Assembly (NCBI RefSeq): GCF_014650115.1
Contig: NZ_BMUI01000002.1
Coordinates: 124,001 to 188,000 of the forward strand
Direction of reading: 5' to 3'
DNA: 64,000 nt
Source: Streptomyces olivaceoviridis
GTDB lineage: Bacteria > Actinomycetota > Actinomycetes > Streptomycetales > Streptomycetaceae
The notes under the pieces are model-generated. The model made no database searches. It saw nothing but the letters and a program-made list of their open reading frames with translations, and had not been told where the DNA came from. The position numbers and the translations under genes were made by a program. Positions 45,232 through 56,728 of the stretch are shown here, one piece after another (the first letter of the stretch is position 1; each line of letters starts with the position of its first letter).

Positions 45232-45615
45232 ATGCACGTGTCCCACCTCCGCACCTCCCGGCCCCCCACTTCCCGGCCCCGCACCCGCGGACCCGTCCTG
45301 CTGACCGCCTCGGCCGCGCCGGCCGTCACCGGAGCCCTGCTCGGCTCCCCGCCCGCGAGTGCCGCCGGCACCGCCGCCACCCCGGCCGCCGAGGTCTCCC
45401 CCCACGCCGCCCAGACCGTCGACGACATCGGCGCGTCCGGCGCCTGGTGGGTCGACGACCTGAAGAACTTCGACCCCCAGGTCCGGGCCCGGGTCGCCCG
45501 GCTGCTGTTCTCCGAGGGCGGCCTGGACGTCAGCGGACAGGCGACGGCCGACGGCTCCGAAGTGATCCTCTACCGCTGCACCGGCGGCGCCAACGAGGTC
45601 AGGACCAGGCAGTAG
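45232..45615 (+). pseudogene. GH30 glycosidase remnant fused to lectin tail by internal deletion
   Basis: The frame encodes 127 residues: a signal-like start, then TVDDIGASGAWWVDDLKNFD and RARVARLLFSEGGLDVSG. This matches the mature N-terminus of family GH30 galactanase-like enzymes (several hundred residues). At about residue 101 it jumps to QATADGSEVILYRCTGGANE, which resembles a ricin-type (CBM13) lectin repeat found at the far C-terminus of secreted glycosidases. The catalytic barrel is absent, so a large in-frame deletion joined the two ends. The product cannot be an active enzyme. Ribosome site GGAAGG precedes ATG 45232. It lies 12 bases after the ROK gene. Confidence 0.75.
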
Positions 45616-48642
<3,027 letters not shown>

Positions 48643-48702
48643 CCGACACGGCCGAGAAGCCGGGGGTGCTGTACGCGCCGATCGGCTGAGTACAGTACGC
48701 GC

Positions 48703-50238
48703 GTGGCAGCCCAGCCCTACAACCGCCGAGTCCGCCTGGTGGTGGAGGTACGTGACGAACCGGACGAACGCGAGCTGGCGGCCGAGGTGTTCGGCGCCCA
48801 GGAGGGCTGGCGGGTGCGCCCGGCCCGGGACACCGACGCGATCAGCGCGGACGACGGTTACGCCGCCCTGGTCGTCGACGTCCCGCTCCGGGGCTCCCGC
48901 CTCACCGCCCGGTCCACGGCGGTCGAACGGCTGACCCGGCTGGCGTCCCGGCGCCGGCTCGACGTGTGGGTGCGCGAGGCCGCCCTGATCCGCCCGGGCG
49001 ACGCCGAGCCGGTGACGACGTACCACGTCCACCACAAGGTGCCGGACGACGCCGGTCCGGTGCTGCGGTGGCTCGCCGAGCACTGGATCGCCGTCGGCGG
49101 CTGGGACGTCGGGCGCACCCTGCACCTGCGCGGCCCGCACACGGACGAGCAGCGGGACCAGGCACAGGCCGAGCTGACGAGCCGCACCCTCGGCGGCGCG
49201 CCGTTCGACCCCGAGGCGCACGACCTGCGCAGGTCGATCGGGCCGGCCCCGCGCGACGGCCGGGCCGGTCCACGGCGCGCGTCGCTCACGATCGCGCTGG
49301 GCTGTCTGGTCGCGTTCGCGTGCCTCGCCGCCGGGATCGTCGTCGGCACCTACGCGACACCCTGGCGGTTCCCGGCCCTGCTGATACCGGCGGCCCTGTG
49401 CCGGCCGGTGGGCCGGTGGGTGACCTCCAACGAACCCCGGCCGTGGCTCGTGGCGTTGGGCTGCGGGGCCGTCCTCACCGGCGGCCCCGCCTTCCTGGGC
49501 TTCATGTGGGCGGACTCCGGCGACATCGGCGTCCGCCGCCAGCTCGCCGCGTTCGCCGTGGTCGCGCTCGTCGCGTTCACGGTGTTCGGCCTGTGGTACG
49601 CGCTGAGCGAGTCCTGGTTCAGCCGCAACATGCAGTGGTTCCTGCCCGTGCTCGCCGCACCCGTGCCGTTCGTGATGCCGTGGGCCGGGTCCTTCCTGCA
49701 CGCCATGTACCTGGAGGACTTCTTCGGCATCCCCGTGGACTCGGTGCACGTGGCCTTCTACTGGCAGTACGCGGTGGCGTTCCGGCCGCTGGCCACGGCG
49801 GTGGGCTGCGGCCTGGTGCTGCTGGCGCTGGGCGGCTGGGCCCGGCACTTCCACCTCCAGACCGGCGCCACCGGACTCGTGCCGTGGGTGCTGCCGCTGA
49901 TGCTGGTGGTCGCGGTGCTCACGGTGACGGTCGGCGCGCTCAACGGCGTGGGCGAGGCCGCCGACCGGACGATGGACGCGGTACGGGCCGGCCGGCGTCC
50001 GCCCGCGTACTTCGGGCTGCGCGGCGAACTGGTCTGTGTCAGGCCGCTCGACGCCAAGGTGCCGGTCATCAACGGCCCGGTGCCCGTCCGGCACCCGGTG
50101 CTGTCCTTCCAGGCGAGCGGGGACACCGTCTGGCTGTGGGACCCCGACCCCGCGCGCGGCGGGGACACCGCCCTGCACGCGCTGCGGCTGCGCGCGGAGG
50201 ACGTGGCACTGGTGAGGGCCGGGGGCACCCACTGTTGA
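48703..50238 (+). CDS. Multi-pass membrane protein of unknown function
   Basis: The 511-residue protein has a soluble N-terminal part of about 190 residues. Around six membrane helices follow (LGCLVAFACLAAGIVVGTYA, FAVVALVAFTVFGLWYALS, WVLPLMLVVAVLTVTVGALN and others). A soluble C-terminal domain (GLRGELVCVRPLDAKVPVING) contains beta strands. I do not recognise a family. Start GTG 48703; there is no clear ribosome site. The TetR-regulated pair downstream has its own promoter, so it is probably a separate unit. Confidence 0.75.
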   Translation: MAAQPYNRRVRLVVEVRDEPDERELAAEVFGAQEGWRVRPARDTDAISADDGYAALVVDVPLRGSRLTARSTAVERLTRLASRRRLDVWVREAALIRPGDAEPVTTYHVHHKVPDDAGPVLRWLAEHWIAVGGWDVGRTLHLRGPHTDEQRDQAQAELTSRTLGGAPFDPEAHDLRRSIGPAPRDGRAGPRRASLTIALGCLVAFACLAAGIVVGTYATPWRFPALLIPAALCRPVGRWVTSNEPRPWLVALGCGAVLTGGPAFLGFMWADSGDIGVRRQLAAFAVVALVAFTVFGLWYALSESWFSRNMQWFLPVLAAPVPFVMPWAGSFLHAMYLEDFFGIPVDSVHVAFYWQYAVAFRPLATAVGCGLVLLALGGWARHFHLQTGATGLVPWVLPLMLVVAVLTVTVGALNGVGEAADRTMDAVRAGRRPPAYFGLRGELVCVRPLDAKVPVINGPVPVRHPVLSFQASGDTVWLWDPDPARGGDTALHALRLRAEDVALVRAGGTHC

Positions 50239-50275
50239 CACCCCGCTACCTAGGGACTCTAGGCTATGACCTAGG
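50235..50275 (+). promoter_or_regulatory. Promoter and CCTAG-type operator of the TetR gene
   Basis: A TTGACA -35 at 50235-50240 is followed by the dyad CCTAG-ggact-CTAGG (50249-50263) and a further CCTAGG at 50270-50275. These overlap the expected -10 region just before the TetR-family gene at 50295, which fits autorepression. Confidence 0.6.
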
Positions 50276-50294
50276 AACCCAAGGGAGGTGGCCG

Positions 50295-50879
50295 GTGGCC
50301 CGGGTGGGAGTGACCGTCGAGCGGCTGGTGGCGGCAGCGGCGGAGCTGGCGGACGAGGCCGGCTTCGACCACGTCAGCATCTCGGCGCTGGCGCGCCGCT
50401 TCGGCGTCAAGGACGCGAGCCTGTACTCGCACGTCCGCGGTCTCAAGGACCTGCGCACCCGCCTCGCCCTGTACGCGGGCGAAGAACTGATCGACCGGAT
50501 CGCGGCGGCGGTGGCCGGCCGCTCGGGCAAGGAGGCGCTGCGGGCCTTCGCCGGCGCCTACCGGGACTACGCGCTTGAGCACCCGGGCCGGTACGCGGCC
50601 ACGCAGATCCGCATGGACCAGGCCCTCGTCGCCGACTCCCCCGCACTGCACCGCACCGCACAGATCACCTACGGCATGCTGCGCGCGTACGGCCTGGAGG
50701 AACCGGACCTGACGGACGCGGTGCGCCTGCTGCGCAGCACCTTCCACGGCTACTGCCTCCTGGAGGGCGCGGGCGGCTTCGGCGCGGACCGGGACGTACA
50801 GGCCTCCTGGGACAAGGCCGTCGACGCCCTGCACCTCACCCTCGCCCACTGGCCCCGGGAGCAGGAGAACGATGGCTGA
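50295..50879 (+). CDS. TetR/AcrR-family regulator with WHG domain
   Basis: The 194-residue protein has a TetR helix-turn-helix (RLVAAAAELADEAGFDHVSI, then LARRFGVKDASLYSHVRGL) and a helical ligand domain of the WHG type (LRSTFHGYCLLEGAGGFG). The GTG at 50295 has GGGAGG 6-11 bases upstream. Its last eight bases overlap the alpha/beta hydrolase start, so the two are cotranslated; the hydrolase or its substrate is the likely target of regulation. Confidence 0.88.
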   Translation: MARVGVTVERLVAAAAELADEAGFDHVSISALARRFGVKDASLYSHVRGLKDLRTRLALYAGEELIDRIAAAVAGRSGKEALRAFAGAYRDYALEHPGRYAATQIRMDQALVADSPALHRTAQITYGMLRAYGLEEPDLTDAVRLLRSTFHGYCLLEGAGGFGADRDVQASWDKAVDALHLTLAHWPREQENDG

Positions 50880-51588
50880 CACACCCTCCTACGACGTCAC
50901 GGGCCGAGGTCCCGTGCTGCTGCTCGTGCCGGGCGGGGCCGGGCATCCGATGGGCCTCGGACCGCTGACCGAGCGGCTGGCCACGCGCTTCACCGTGGTG
51001 ACGTACGACCCGCTGGGCCTCGCGCACGGCCGGCTCGGGCACCCGGTCGCCGAGCAGCGGGTCGCGGACTGGAGCGAGGGCGCGCGGCGGGTGCTGGAGG
51101 AGGTGCTGCCGGAGGGCGGGACGGCGTCGGTGTTCGGCACCAGTTCCGGTGGCATCGCGGTGCTGGACCTGCTGGCGCGGTACCCCGGGCGGCTGGCGCA
51201 CGTGGTCGCGCACGAACCGCCGTGCGTGACGGTCCTGCCGGACGGGGCGGCGCGCCGGGCCGAGCTGATCGAGCAGTTGGACGGCCCCGGACGGCCGCCC
51301 GCCGAGGGCGGGTCGGCGACCCCGATGGGCGTCTTCCTGGCGCGTGTCCTGCGCCCGTTCTCCGCGTACGCGCCCGCCCTGACCCCGCCCCCGGGCCGGC
51401 TCACCCTCACCGCCGGCGCCGCGTCACGCGGTCAACTCCTGCACCGCACGACCGAGTTCCTCGCCGCACGCATGGGCTGTGCCTTCACCGAGTTCCCGGG
51501 CGGGCACCTCGGCACGCTGGACCACCCCGTGGAGTTCGCCGACTCGCTCGCCGAGACACTGCGTTCCAGTGCGCGGACATCGGCGTAG
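50872..51588 (+). CDS. Alpha/beta hydrolase
   Basis: The 238-residue protein has the oxyanion-hole region LLLVPGGAGH, nucleophile elbow GTSSGG (Ser about 90) and a C-terminal catalytic His in FPGGHLGTL. It is a cytoplasmic esterase or lactonase of unknown substrate. It overlaps the TetR gene by eight bases. Its 3' end overlaps the opposite-strand PEP-mutase-like gene by 157 bases, which is unusual. Confidence 0.88.
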   Translation: MADTPSYDVTGRGPVLLLVPGGAGHPMGLGPLTERLATRFTVVTYDPLGLAHGRLGHPVAEQRVADWSEGARRVLEEVLPEGGTASVFGTSSGGIAVLDLLARYPGRLAHVVAHEPPCVTVLPDGAARRAELIEQLDGPGRPPAEGGSATPMGVFLARVLRPFSAYAPALTPPPGRLTLTAGAASRGQLLHRTTEFLAARMGCAFTEFPGGHLGTLDHPVEFADSLAETLRSSARTSA

Positions 51589-52334
51589 GACGGGGTCGTA
51601 CCGGCCGGGGCGCGCCCGGCCGCGATGTCGGTCACCGCGTCCAGGGCCGCGCCCAGCGCCCGCCGGTACAGCAGCGAGCCGAGGCTGACGCGGCGCACGC
51701 CGAGCCCGGCGAGGTGACCGAGCGTGGGTCCGGTGGGCGAGTGGAGGACGTTGAGGGGGACGGTGGTGTGCCGGACGAGAGCCGCGATGCGCCCCGGGTC
51801 GGTGACGCCGGGTACGAACACCCCGTCGGCGCCCGCTTCCTGGTAGGCGTCGAGCCGGCGCAGGGTCTCCTTCTCGTCGCCGTCGCCCGACCAGTAGGTG
51901 TCGGTACGGGCGTTGACGAACAGGCCCGGCACGGCCGCCTTGACGGCGGCGATCTTCGCCGCGTGCCGCCGGACCGGGCCCAGGCCGTCCTCCAGGTTGA
52001 CGCCGACGGCTCCGACGGCCCACAACTCGCGTGCCAGTTCCGCGACTTCGTCCGGGTCGTCGCTGAATCCGTCCTCGGCGTCGACCGAGAGGAGGTACGG
52101 CCCGGAGCCGAGGATCAGGGCGAGACCCACGGTGTGCTCGCGGGTCGCGCCCTCCCCGTCGGGCAGCCCCACGGCCGCCGCGACCGCCAGGCTGGTCGTG
52201 CCGATCGCCGGGAACCCCCGGTCGGCGAGGGCGGCGGCCGAGGCGTGGTCCCAGGCGTTGGGCAGCAGCAGCGGGTCGCCCGGACGGTGGTGGAGGCCGG
52301 CGAAGGAGGGGGCGGGAGCGGGCTCTGCGGTCAT
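51432..52334 (-). CDS. Isocitrate lyase/PEP mutase superfamily protein with extended C-terminus
   Basis: The 300-residue protein has the superfamily's TIM-barrel signatures: LLLPNAWDHASAAALADRGF, the metal-binding SVDAEDGFSDDPDEVA, GAVGVNLEDG and VNARTDTYW. The family usually ends soon after TTPSYADVRAL. Here about 43 extra residues of low complexity follow, encoded antisense to the alpha/beta hydrolase, which suggests that the natural stop was lost. It could cleave or rearrange a C-C or C-P bond of a 3- or 4-carbon acid. Start ATG 52334. Confidence 0.85.
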   Translation of the reverse strand: MTAEPAPAPSFAGLHHRPGDPLLLPNAWDHASAAALADRGFPAIGTTSLAVAAAVGLPDGEGATREHTVGLALILGSGPYLLSVDAEDGFSDDPDEVAELARELWAVGAVGVNLEDGLGPVRRHAAKIAAVKAAVPGLFVNARTDTYWSGDGDEKETLRRLDAYQEAGADGVFVPGVTDPGRIAALVRHTTVPLNVLHSPTGPTLGHLAGLGVRRVSLGSLLYRRALGAALDAVTDIAAGRAPAGTTPSYADVRALERSVSASESANSTGWSSVPRCPPGNSVKAQPMRAARNSVVRCRS

Positions 52335-52399
52335 ACGGCCATGCTGCACCCCGGTTGTTTCGGCGCCCGCCGAAACGTACGGCACCCCTCCGCGCCGCC

Positions 52400-54124
52400 T
52401 CACAGGGGCGACACCGACCAGGACGGGCCGACGGACACCTCGTCCGCCGCCGTGAACCGGAAGGCGGCGGCCGGCCCCCCGGACCAGCTCACCCGCACCT
52501 CGTGGCCGTGCTCGTCGCCGTCCGTCTCCACGCGCGCCAGCTCCGCCGGCGGCAGCGGGTCCGGCTCCCCGGTGAGCCGGGCGAGCGCCACGAAGAGCGT
52601 GGCCGCGCCGTCCCCGGTCACCCCGGTCAGCTCCGCCGACAGGCCGGTGACCGGGGTGAGCTCGGCGCGCAGGCCCTTCCCGCCCGGCCAGCCCGTCACC
52701 CGTACCGGCGTGCCGGGTGCCGCGCCCGCCACCAGATGGGCCCGCACCTCCATCGCTCCCCGAACGGCCACCAGGCTGGTGACGGTGATCCCGGCGCGCA
52801 CGGTGTGCCGGGAGGCGATCCACCCCTCGCCGGTGCCGAGCGGCTCGATCCGCGTACGGCTGGGATCGCCGTCGACGATCACGCTGTTGTCGTACGACGG
52901 CACGGGCGCGGTGGCGGTCGAGTAGGCGAGCCGGGTGTAGTAGGGGTCGTAGCGGACGTCCTCGCTGCCGTGGTTGTGCAGCCGGACCACACCGTCCGAA
53001 CGGGTCGTCTGGAGCAGCCAGTTGGGGGCGGGCACGGGGTGTGCCCCGTCGGCGCGGTCCGCCGGACCCGGCTCCTCCCGTGCCGTCCACACCTCGTGCC
53101 CGGGCGGCAGCAGCAGCCCGAGGAAGCCCTTGCTCGCCCAGTACGGCGAGGCGGGGCCCGAGTAGGGCTGCGCGACGGACTCGTCGGGGCCGAGCCAGCC
53201 GAGCGGCAGCAGGCCCCGCTCGTCGACCGCGCCGCCGTCGAGGAAGTACCGCAGCGTGCCGGAGGCCAGCCGCCGTGTCCCGCCCGGCGGCAGCGGGGTG
53301 TGTCCGGTCAGGGCCCCAAGCCAGAGCGGGGCCGTCGTCGCGAAGCGGTAGGTGAGGGAGCGGCCCTGGTGCAGGGGGGCGCCGTCGGCGCCGAACAGGC
53401 GGGCGTAGTCGGCGAGGTGGCGGGACAGCCGGCGGCCGTAGCGGGCGAGCAGCTCGCCGTCGTCCGCCAGCCATGCGTGCAGGACGGTGTACAGGTGCAG
53501 GGCCCAGCCGTTGTAGTAGTCGAACTTCCGGCCGTCGCCGTCCGTGTACCAGCCGTCGCCGACGTACCAGCCCTCGACCCGTTCCAGCCCCCGGTCGACC
53601 GCCTTGCGCGCCGCCTCCTCCCGGTGGCCGGTCTCCGCGAGGAAGCCGCCGACGGCGACCGGGAACAACTCCCAGTTGCACGGCCAGGGTTCGGCGGTGA
53701 GCGCGTCCGCCAGCCAGGCGGTGGTCCGCTCGCGGACGGCGTCGTCCAGGCGGTCCCACAGCAGGGGTCGGGTGAGCCGCAGGGCGAGCGCGATCGAGGC
53801 GGCCTCGACCAGCGGCTGGCCGCGGTCCGTGATCCGTGGCCAGACCCCGCCGGGCCCGGCCGCGAGGCCCTCGGCGTACCGGCCGAGCGCGGTCTCGTCA
53901 CGGCGGAACGCGGCCAGCAGCAGTGTGCGCGCGTACCCTTCGAGGCCGTCGGAGAGGCGGCCGGCGTGGCTCACACGGTCGCCGGGCAGGTGGTAGAGGG
54001 CGCGGTCGGGGGTGGCGTACGGTTCGACGGCGGCGAGCAACGCGTCGGCGGCGGCCTCCCAGTGGGCGCGGGTGAAGCCGGTGTACGGGCTCGACACCCG
54101 GTCGTCGGCGGGCAGTTCGATCAC
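52400..54124 (-). CDS. DUF2264 protein (probable glycoside hydrolase)
   Basis: The 574-residue cytoplasmic protein has DUF2264 features: FTRAHWEAAADALLAAVEPY at the start, EAASIALALRLTRPLLWDRL, WELFPVAVGGFLAETGHREE, and GWYTDGDGRKFDYYNGWALH. An alpha/alpha toroid N-terminal half and a beta C-terminal half are suggested. Members have been assigned to a CAZy glucuronidase family (GH154, from memory). Start GTG 54124 with AGGAAGG upstream. It is downstream of a GH43 gene and probably in one carbohydrate-degradation operon with it. Confidence 0.8.
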   Translation of the reverse strand: MIELPADDRVSSPYTGFTRAHWEAAADALLAAVEPYATPDRALYHLPGDRVSHAGRLSDGLEGYARTLLLAAFRRDETALGRYAEGLAAGPGGVWPRITDRGQPLVEAASIALALRLTRPLLWDRLDDAVRERTTAWLADALTAEPWPCNWELFPVAVGGFLAETGHREEAARKAVDRGLERVEGWYVGDGWYTDGDGRKFDYYNGWALHLYTVLHAWLADDGELLARYGRRLSRHLADYARLFGADGAPLHQGRSLTYRFATTAPLWLGALTGHTPLPPGGTRRLASGTLRYFLDGGAVDERGLLPLGWLGPDESVAQPYSGPASPYWASKGFLGLLLPPGHEVWTAREEPGPADRADGAHPVPAPNWLLQTTRSDGVVRLHNHGSEDVRYDPYYTRLAYSTATAPVPSYDNSVIVDGDPSRTRIEPLGTGEGWIASRHTVRAGITVTSLVAVRGAMEVRAHLVAGAAPGTPVRVTGWPGGKGLRAELTPVTGLSAELTGVTGDGAATLFVALARLTGEPDPLPPAELARVETDGDEHGHEVRVSWSGGPAAAFRFTAADEVSVGPSWSVSPL

Positions 54125-54188
54125 GGCGGCGACTGTCCTTCCTCGCGGGAGCCTGGACGCCCCGGTTCCGGTCGGGGCGCCCCGGGGC

Positions 54189-54257
54189 TCATCCCACCCA
54201 TACCTCGCCCGGGGGCGCCGGACGCAGGGCGGGTGGGATCGCGTACGGGCGGCTCAT
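54189..54257 (-). CDS. 22-residue ORF between GH43 and DUF2264 genes (possible gene remnant)
   Basis: An ATG at 54257 with GGAGGAGG about 10 bases upstream opens 22 codons (MSRPYAIPPALRPAPPGEVW plus two more residues) and ends TGA at 54189. It starts one base after the GH43 stop, so it would be translated by coupling. The Pro-rich sequence looks like the start of a larger protein cut by a stop, not like a known peptide. It may be the stump of a deleted gene. Confidence 0.4.
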   Translation of the reverse strand: MSRPYAIPPALRPAPPGEVWVG

Positions 54258-54258
54258 C

Positions 54259-55353
54259 TCACGCGCCCTCCTCCACGGTGTCGGCGACGGGTACGCCGAA
54301 GTCCGGCGTGCCGTCCGGTTTCCAGCCGAGCTTCTGGGCCCGGGTGTGCCGGTTGGGGTCGTGCAGGGGGTCGCCGGTGATCTCCTTGTACTGGCGGGCG
54401 TGGTAGACGAGGACGTCGGTACGGCCGTCCTCGGCGACGGTGAAGCAGTTGTGCCCGGGGCCGTACTGCTTGGTGGTGTCGTCGCTGGTGAAGACCGGGA
54501 CGGGCGACTTGGCCCAGCTCCGCGCGTCCAGCAGGTCACTGTGCGCGTCGGCGGTCAGCAGGCCCATGCAGTAGTGCCAGTCGGTGGCACCGGCCGAGTA
54601 GGTGAGGAGGACACGGCCGTTGCGTACCAGGGCGTACGGCCCCTCGTTGACCTTGTAGCCGACGCACTCCCAGTCGTACTCGGGGGTGGACAGCCGTACC
54701 TGGGGCCCGGTCAGGGTCCACGGGTCGGCCATCTTCGAGATCCACAGCGCGGTGTTGTTGTCCATGCCGGGTTCGTGCTGGGCCCACACCAGGTAGCGGG
54801 TGCCGCGGTGCTTGAAGGTGGTGGCGTCCAGGGCGAAGGTCTCCCACGCGGTCTTGATCTGGCCCCGTTCCACCCATGTGCCCCGGAAGGGATCGGCGTG
54901 GGCGTTCTCCAGCACCCAGATGCGGATGGCCCACACGTCCTCGGCCGGGGCCGAGGCGAAGTAGATGTACCACTTGCCGCCGATCCGGTGCAGCTCCGGC
55001 GCCCAGATGTGGGCGCCCATCGGACCGGTCGGGTGCGCCCGCCAGATCACCGACTCGTCGGCCGCGCCCAGGCCGTTCAGGGTACGGGCGCGGCGCAGGA
55101 CGATGCGGTCGTACTCGGGGACGGTGGCCGTGAAGTAGTAGAGACCGTCGGTGTGGCGGGTGACGTGCGGGTCGGCGCGCTGGAGGACAAGGGGGTTCCC
55201 GTAGGGGGTCGTGGCCTCCGGGTGCGGCTCCCGGGGCGTGGGGGCGGCCTGGGCGAGGCCGGGGGCGGCGGTCAGGGCGCCGGCGGCGAGCGCGGCGCCC
55301 TTCAGCATCAGTCTGCGGCGGGGGGCTTCGGGCAGATCGTGGTCGCGGCTCAT
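54259..55353 (-). CDS. Secreted GH43-family glycosidase (arabinosidase/xylosidase type)
   Basis: The 364-residue protein has a twin-arginine-like signal (EAPRRRLMLKGAALAAGALT, cleavage near AQA) and then a five-bladed propeller of GH43. Landmarks are RADPHVTRHTDGLYYFTAT (catalytic base Asp), GPMGAHIWAPELHRIGGKWY (transition-state Asp/Glu region), and NEGPYALVRNGRV (general acid Glu). It probably removes arabinose or xylose from plant polysaccharide. Export through Tat implies folding in the cytoplasm. A set of TTCG-containing repeats upstream (55412-55466) is a candidate operator. Confidence 0.88.
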   Translation of the reverse strand: MSRDHDLPEAPRRRLMLKGAALAAGALTAAPGLAQAAPTPREPHPEATTPYGNPLVLQRADPHVTRHTDGLYYFTATVPEYDRIVLRRARTLNGLGAADESVIWRAHPTGPMGAHIWAPELHRIGGKWYIYFASAPAEDVWAIRIWVLENAHADPFRGTWVERGQIKTAWETFALDATTFKHRGTRYLVWAQHEPGMDNNTALWISKMADPWTLTGPQVRLSTPEYDWECVGYKVNEGPYALVRNGRVLLTYSAGATDWHYCMGLLTADAHSDLLDARSWAKSPVPVFTSDDTTKQYGPGHNCFTVAEDGRTDVLVYHARQYKEITGDPLHDPNRHTRAQKLGWKPDGTPDFGVPVADTVEEGA

Positions 55354-55411
55354 GCGGACTGCCTCTCGTGGGGAAGCGGTGCCTTTGAGGACTGCCGGGT
55401 CGAGGACTGCT

Positions 55412-55466
55412 CGTTCGACATCCCATGACCGTTCGGTATCCCGTACGCCATCTGTGATTCCGAACG
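55412..55466 (-). promoter_or_regulatory. Repeated CGTTCG half-sites upstream of the GH43 gene
   Basis: CGTTCGACATCCC (55412-55424) and CGTTCGGTATCCC (55430-55442) are direct repeats. The second also pairs with GATTCCGAACG (55456-55466) as an inverted repeat with one mismatch. The spacing and sequence resemble operators of GntR- or IclR-type sugar regulators. They lie 60-115 bases before the GH43 start. Confidence 0.5.
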
Positions 55467-55570
55467 CCGAAAAGGTACGGGCGGGCCACCAGGGGGTCAA
55501 TGGGTCCGGCGGAGAACGCGCGACCGGAGGGAAAGCCCTTTCCCCCGGTCCTTCGACTAGCGTCGTGACC

Positions 55571-56494
55571 ATGACCAGCCACACCTCCCCCAGCCTCGCC
55601 GACGCCCTCGCCGCCGGGACCGTCGTGCTCGACGGCGGCATGTCCAACCAGCTGGAGTCGGCCGGGCACGACCTGAGCGACGAGCTGTGGTCGGCACGGC
55701 TGCTCGCCGAGCGGCCCGAAGCGGTCACCGAGGCCCACCTCGCCTATTACCTCGCGGGCGCGAGCGTGGCGATCACCTCCAGCTACCAGGCCACCTTCGA
55801 GGGCTTCGGCAAGCGCGGCATCGGCCGGGACGAAGCCGCGCGGCTGCTCGGGCTGAGCGTGGAACTGGCCCGGGAGGCGGCCCGGAAAGCCCATGGAGCG
55901 GGTGTCCCACGCCCGCTGTGGGTGGCCGCCTCCGTCGGTCCGTACGGGGCGATGCTCGCGGACGGCTCCGAGTACCGGGGCCGGTACGGGATGGGCGTGG
56001 GCGAGCTGGAGCGGTTCCACCGGCCCCGGATGGAGGTGCTGGCCGCCGCCGCGCCGGACGTGCTCGCGCTGGAGACCGTCCCGGACGCCGACGAGGCCGC
56101 CGCGCTGCTGCGGGCGGTGCGGGGGCTGGGGGTGCCTGCGTGGCTGTCGTACACCGTCGAGGGCCTGCGGACGCGGGCCGGGCAGCCTCTGGAGGAGGCG
56201 TTCGGCCTCGCCGCCGACGCGGACGAGGTGATCGCGGTCGGCGTCAACTGCTGTGCGCCGGAGGATGTGCGGGGCGCGGTGGAGATCGCGGCGCGTGTCA
56301 CCGGCAAGCCGGTCGTGGTGTACCCCAACAGCGGCGAGACCTGGGACGCGCGGGCCCGGGCCTGGCGCGGACGCACCACGTTCGGCGCCGAGCAGGTCAA
56401 GGCGTGGCGGGAGGCGGGAGCGCGGCTGATCGGAGGGTGCTGCCGGGTCGGCCCGGAGGCGATCACGGGAATCGCCGGAGCACTCACCGCGTAG
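55571..56494 (+). CDS. mmuM: Homocysteine S-methyltransferase
   Basis: The 307-residue protein has the barrel start VVLDGGMSNQLE, the segment AYYLAGASVAITSSYQATFE, and the zinc-binding Cys residues in GVNCCAPED and IGGCCRVGPE. It transfers a methyl group from S-methylmethionine to homocysteine, making two methionines. No S-methylmethionine permease (MmuP) is adjacent. ATG 55571 was chosen; an in-frame GTG at 55565 is possible. The gene's final 54 bases are duplicated downstream. Confidence 0.92.
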   Translation: MTSHTSPSLADALAAGTVVLDGGMSNQLESAGHDLSDELWSARLLAERPEAVTEAHLAYYLAGASVAITSSYQATFEGFGKRGIGRDEAARLLGLSVELAREAARKAHGAGVPRPLWVAASVGPYGAMLADGSEYRGRYGMGVGELERFHRPRMEVLAAAAPDVLALETVPDADEAAALLRAVRGLGVPAWLSYTVEGLRTRAGQPLEEAFGLAADADEVIAVGVNCCAPEDVRGAVEIAARVTGKPVVVYPNSGETWDARARAWRGRTTFGAEQVKAWREAGARLIGGCCRVGPEAITGIAGALTA

Positions 56495-56728
56495 CCGAGC
56501 CGAGCCGATCGCTTCCCCGTCCGGACCGGAACCGCCCGGGGGAAGCTCCGTTCACGGCGGGCCGGACCACACCACGGGGCACTGCCACGTCGGCCTGGAG
56601 ACGATCAAGGTAATCGGCGAAGCACTCACCGCGTAGCCGAACCGAGCCGAGCCGATCCGATCGCTTCCCCGTCCGGGTCGGCCCGCCCCGGGGGGCTCCG
56701 CTCTCCCGCGGTCGGCCGGACCACACCA
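56440..56728. repeat. Diverged tandem duplication of the mmuM 3' end
   Basis: The segment 56440-56574 (last 17 codons of mmuM plus flanking DNA through GCCGGACCACACCA) recurs as 56582-56728. In the second copy the frame still reads CHVGLETIKVIGEALTA and a TAG, against CRVGPEAITGIAGALTA in the gene. The copies share CACTCACCGCGTAGCCGA and GATCGCTTCCCCGTCCG. This is a leftover of a tandem paralogue or an unequal crossover. Confidence 0.8.
56511..56546 (+). terminator. Terminator-like hairpin after mmuM
   Basis: GCTTCCCC (56511-56518) pairs with GGGGAAGC (56539-56546) over a 20-base loop, 17 bases past the mmuM stop. No T-run follows. Confidence 0.5.
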
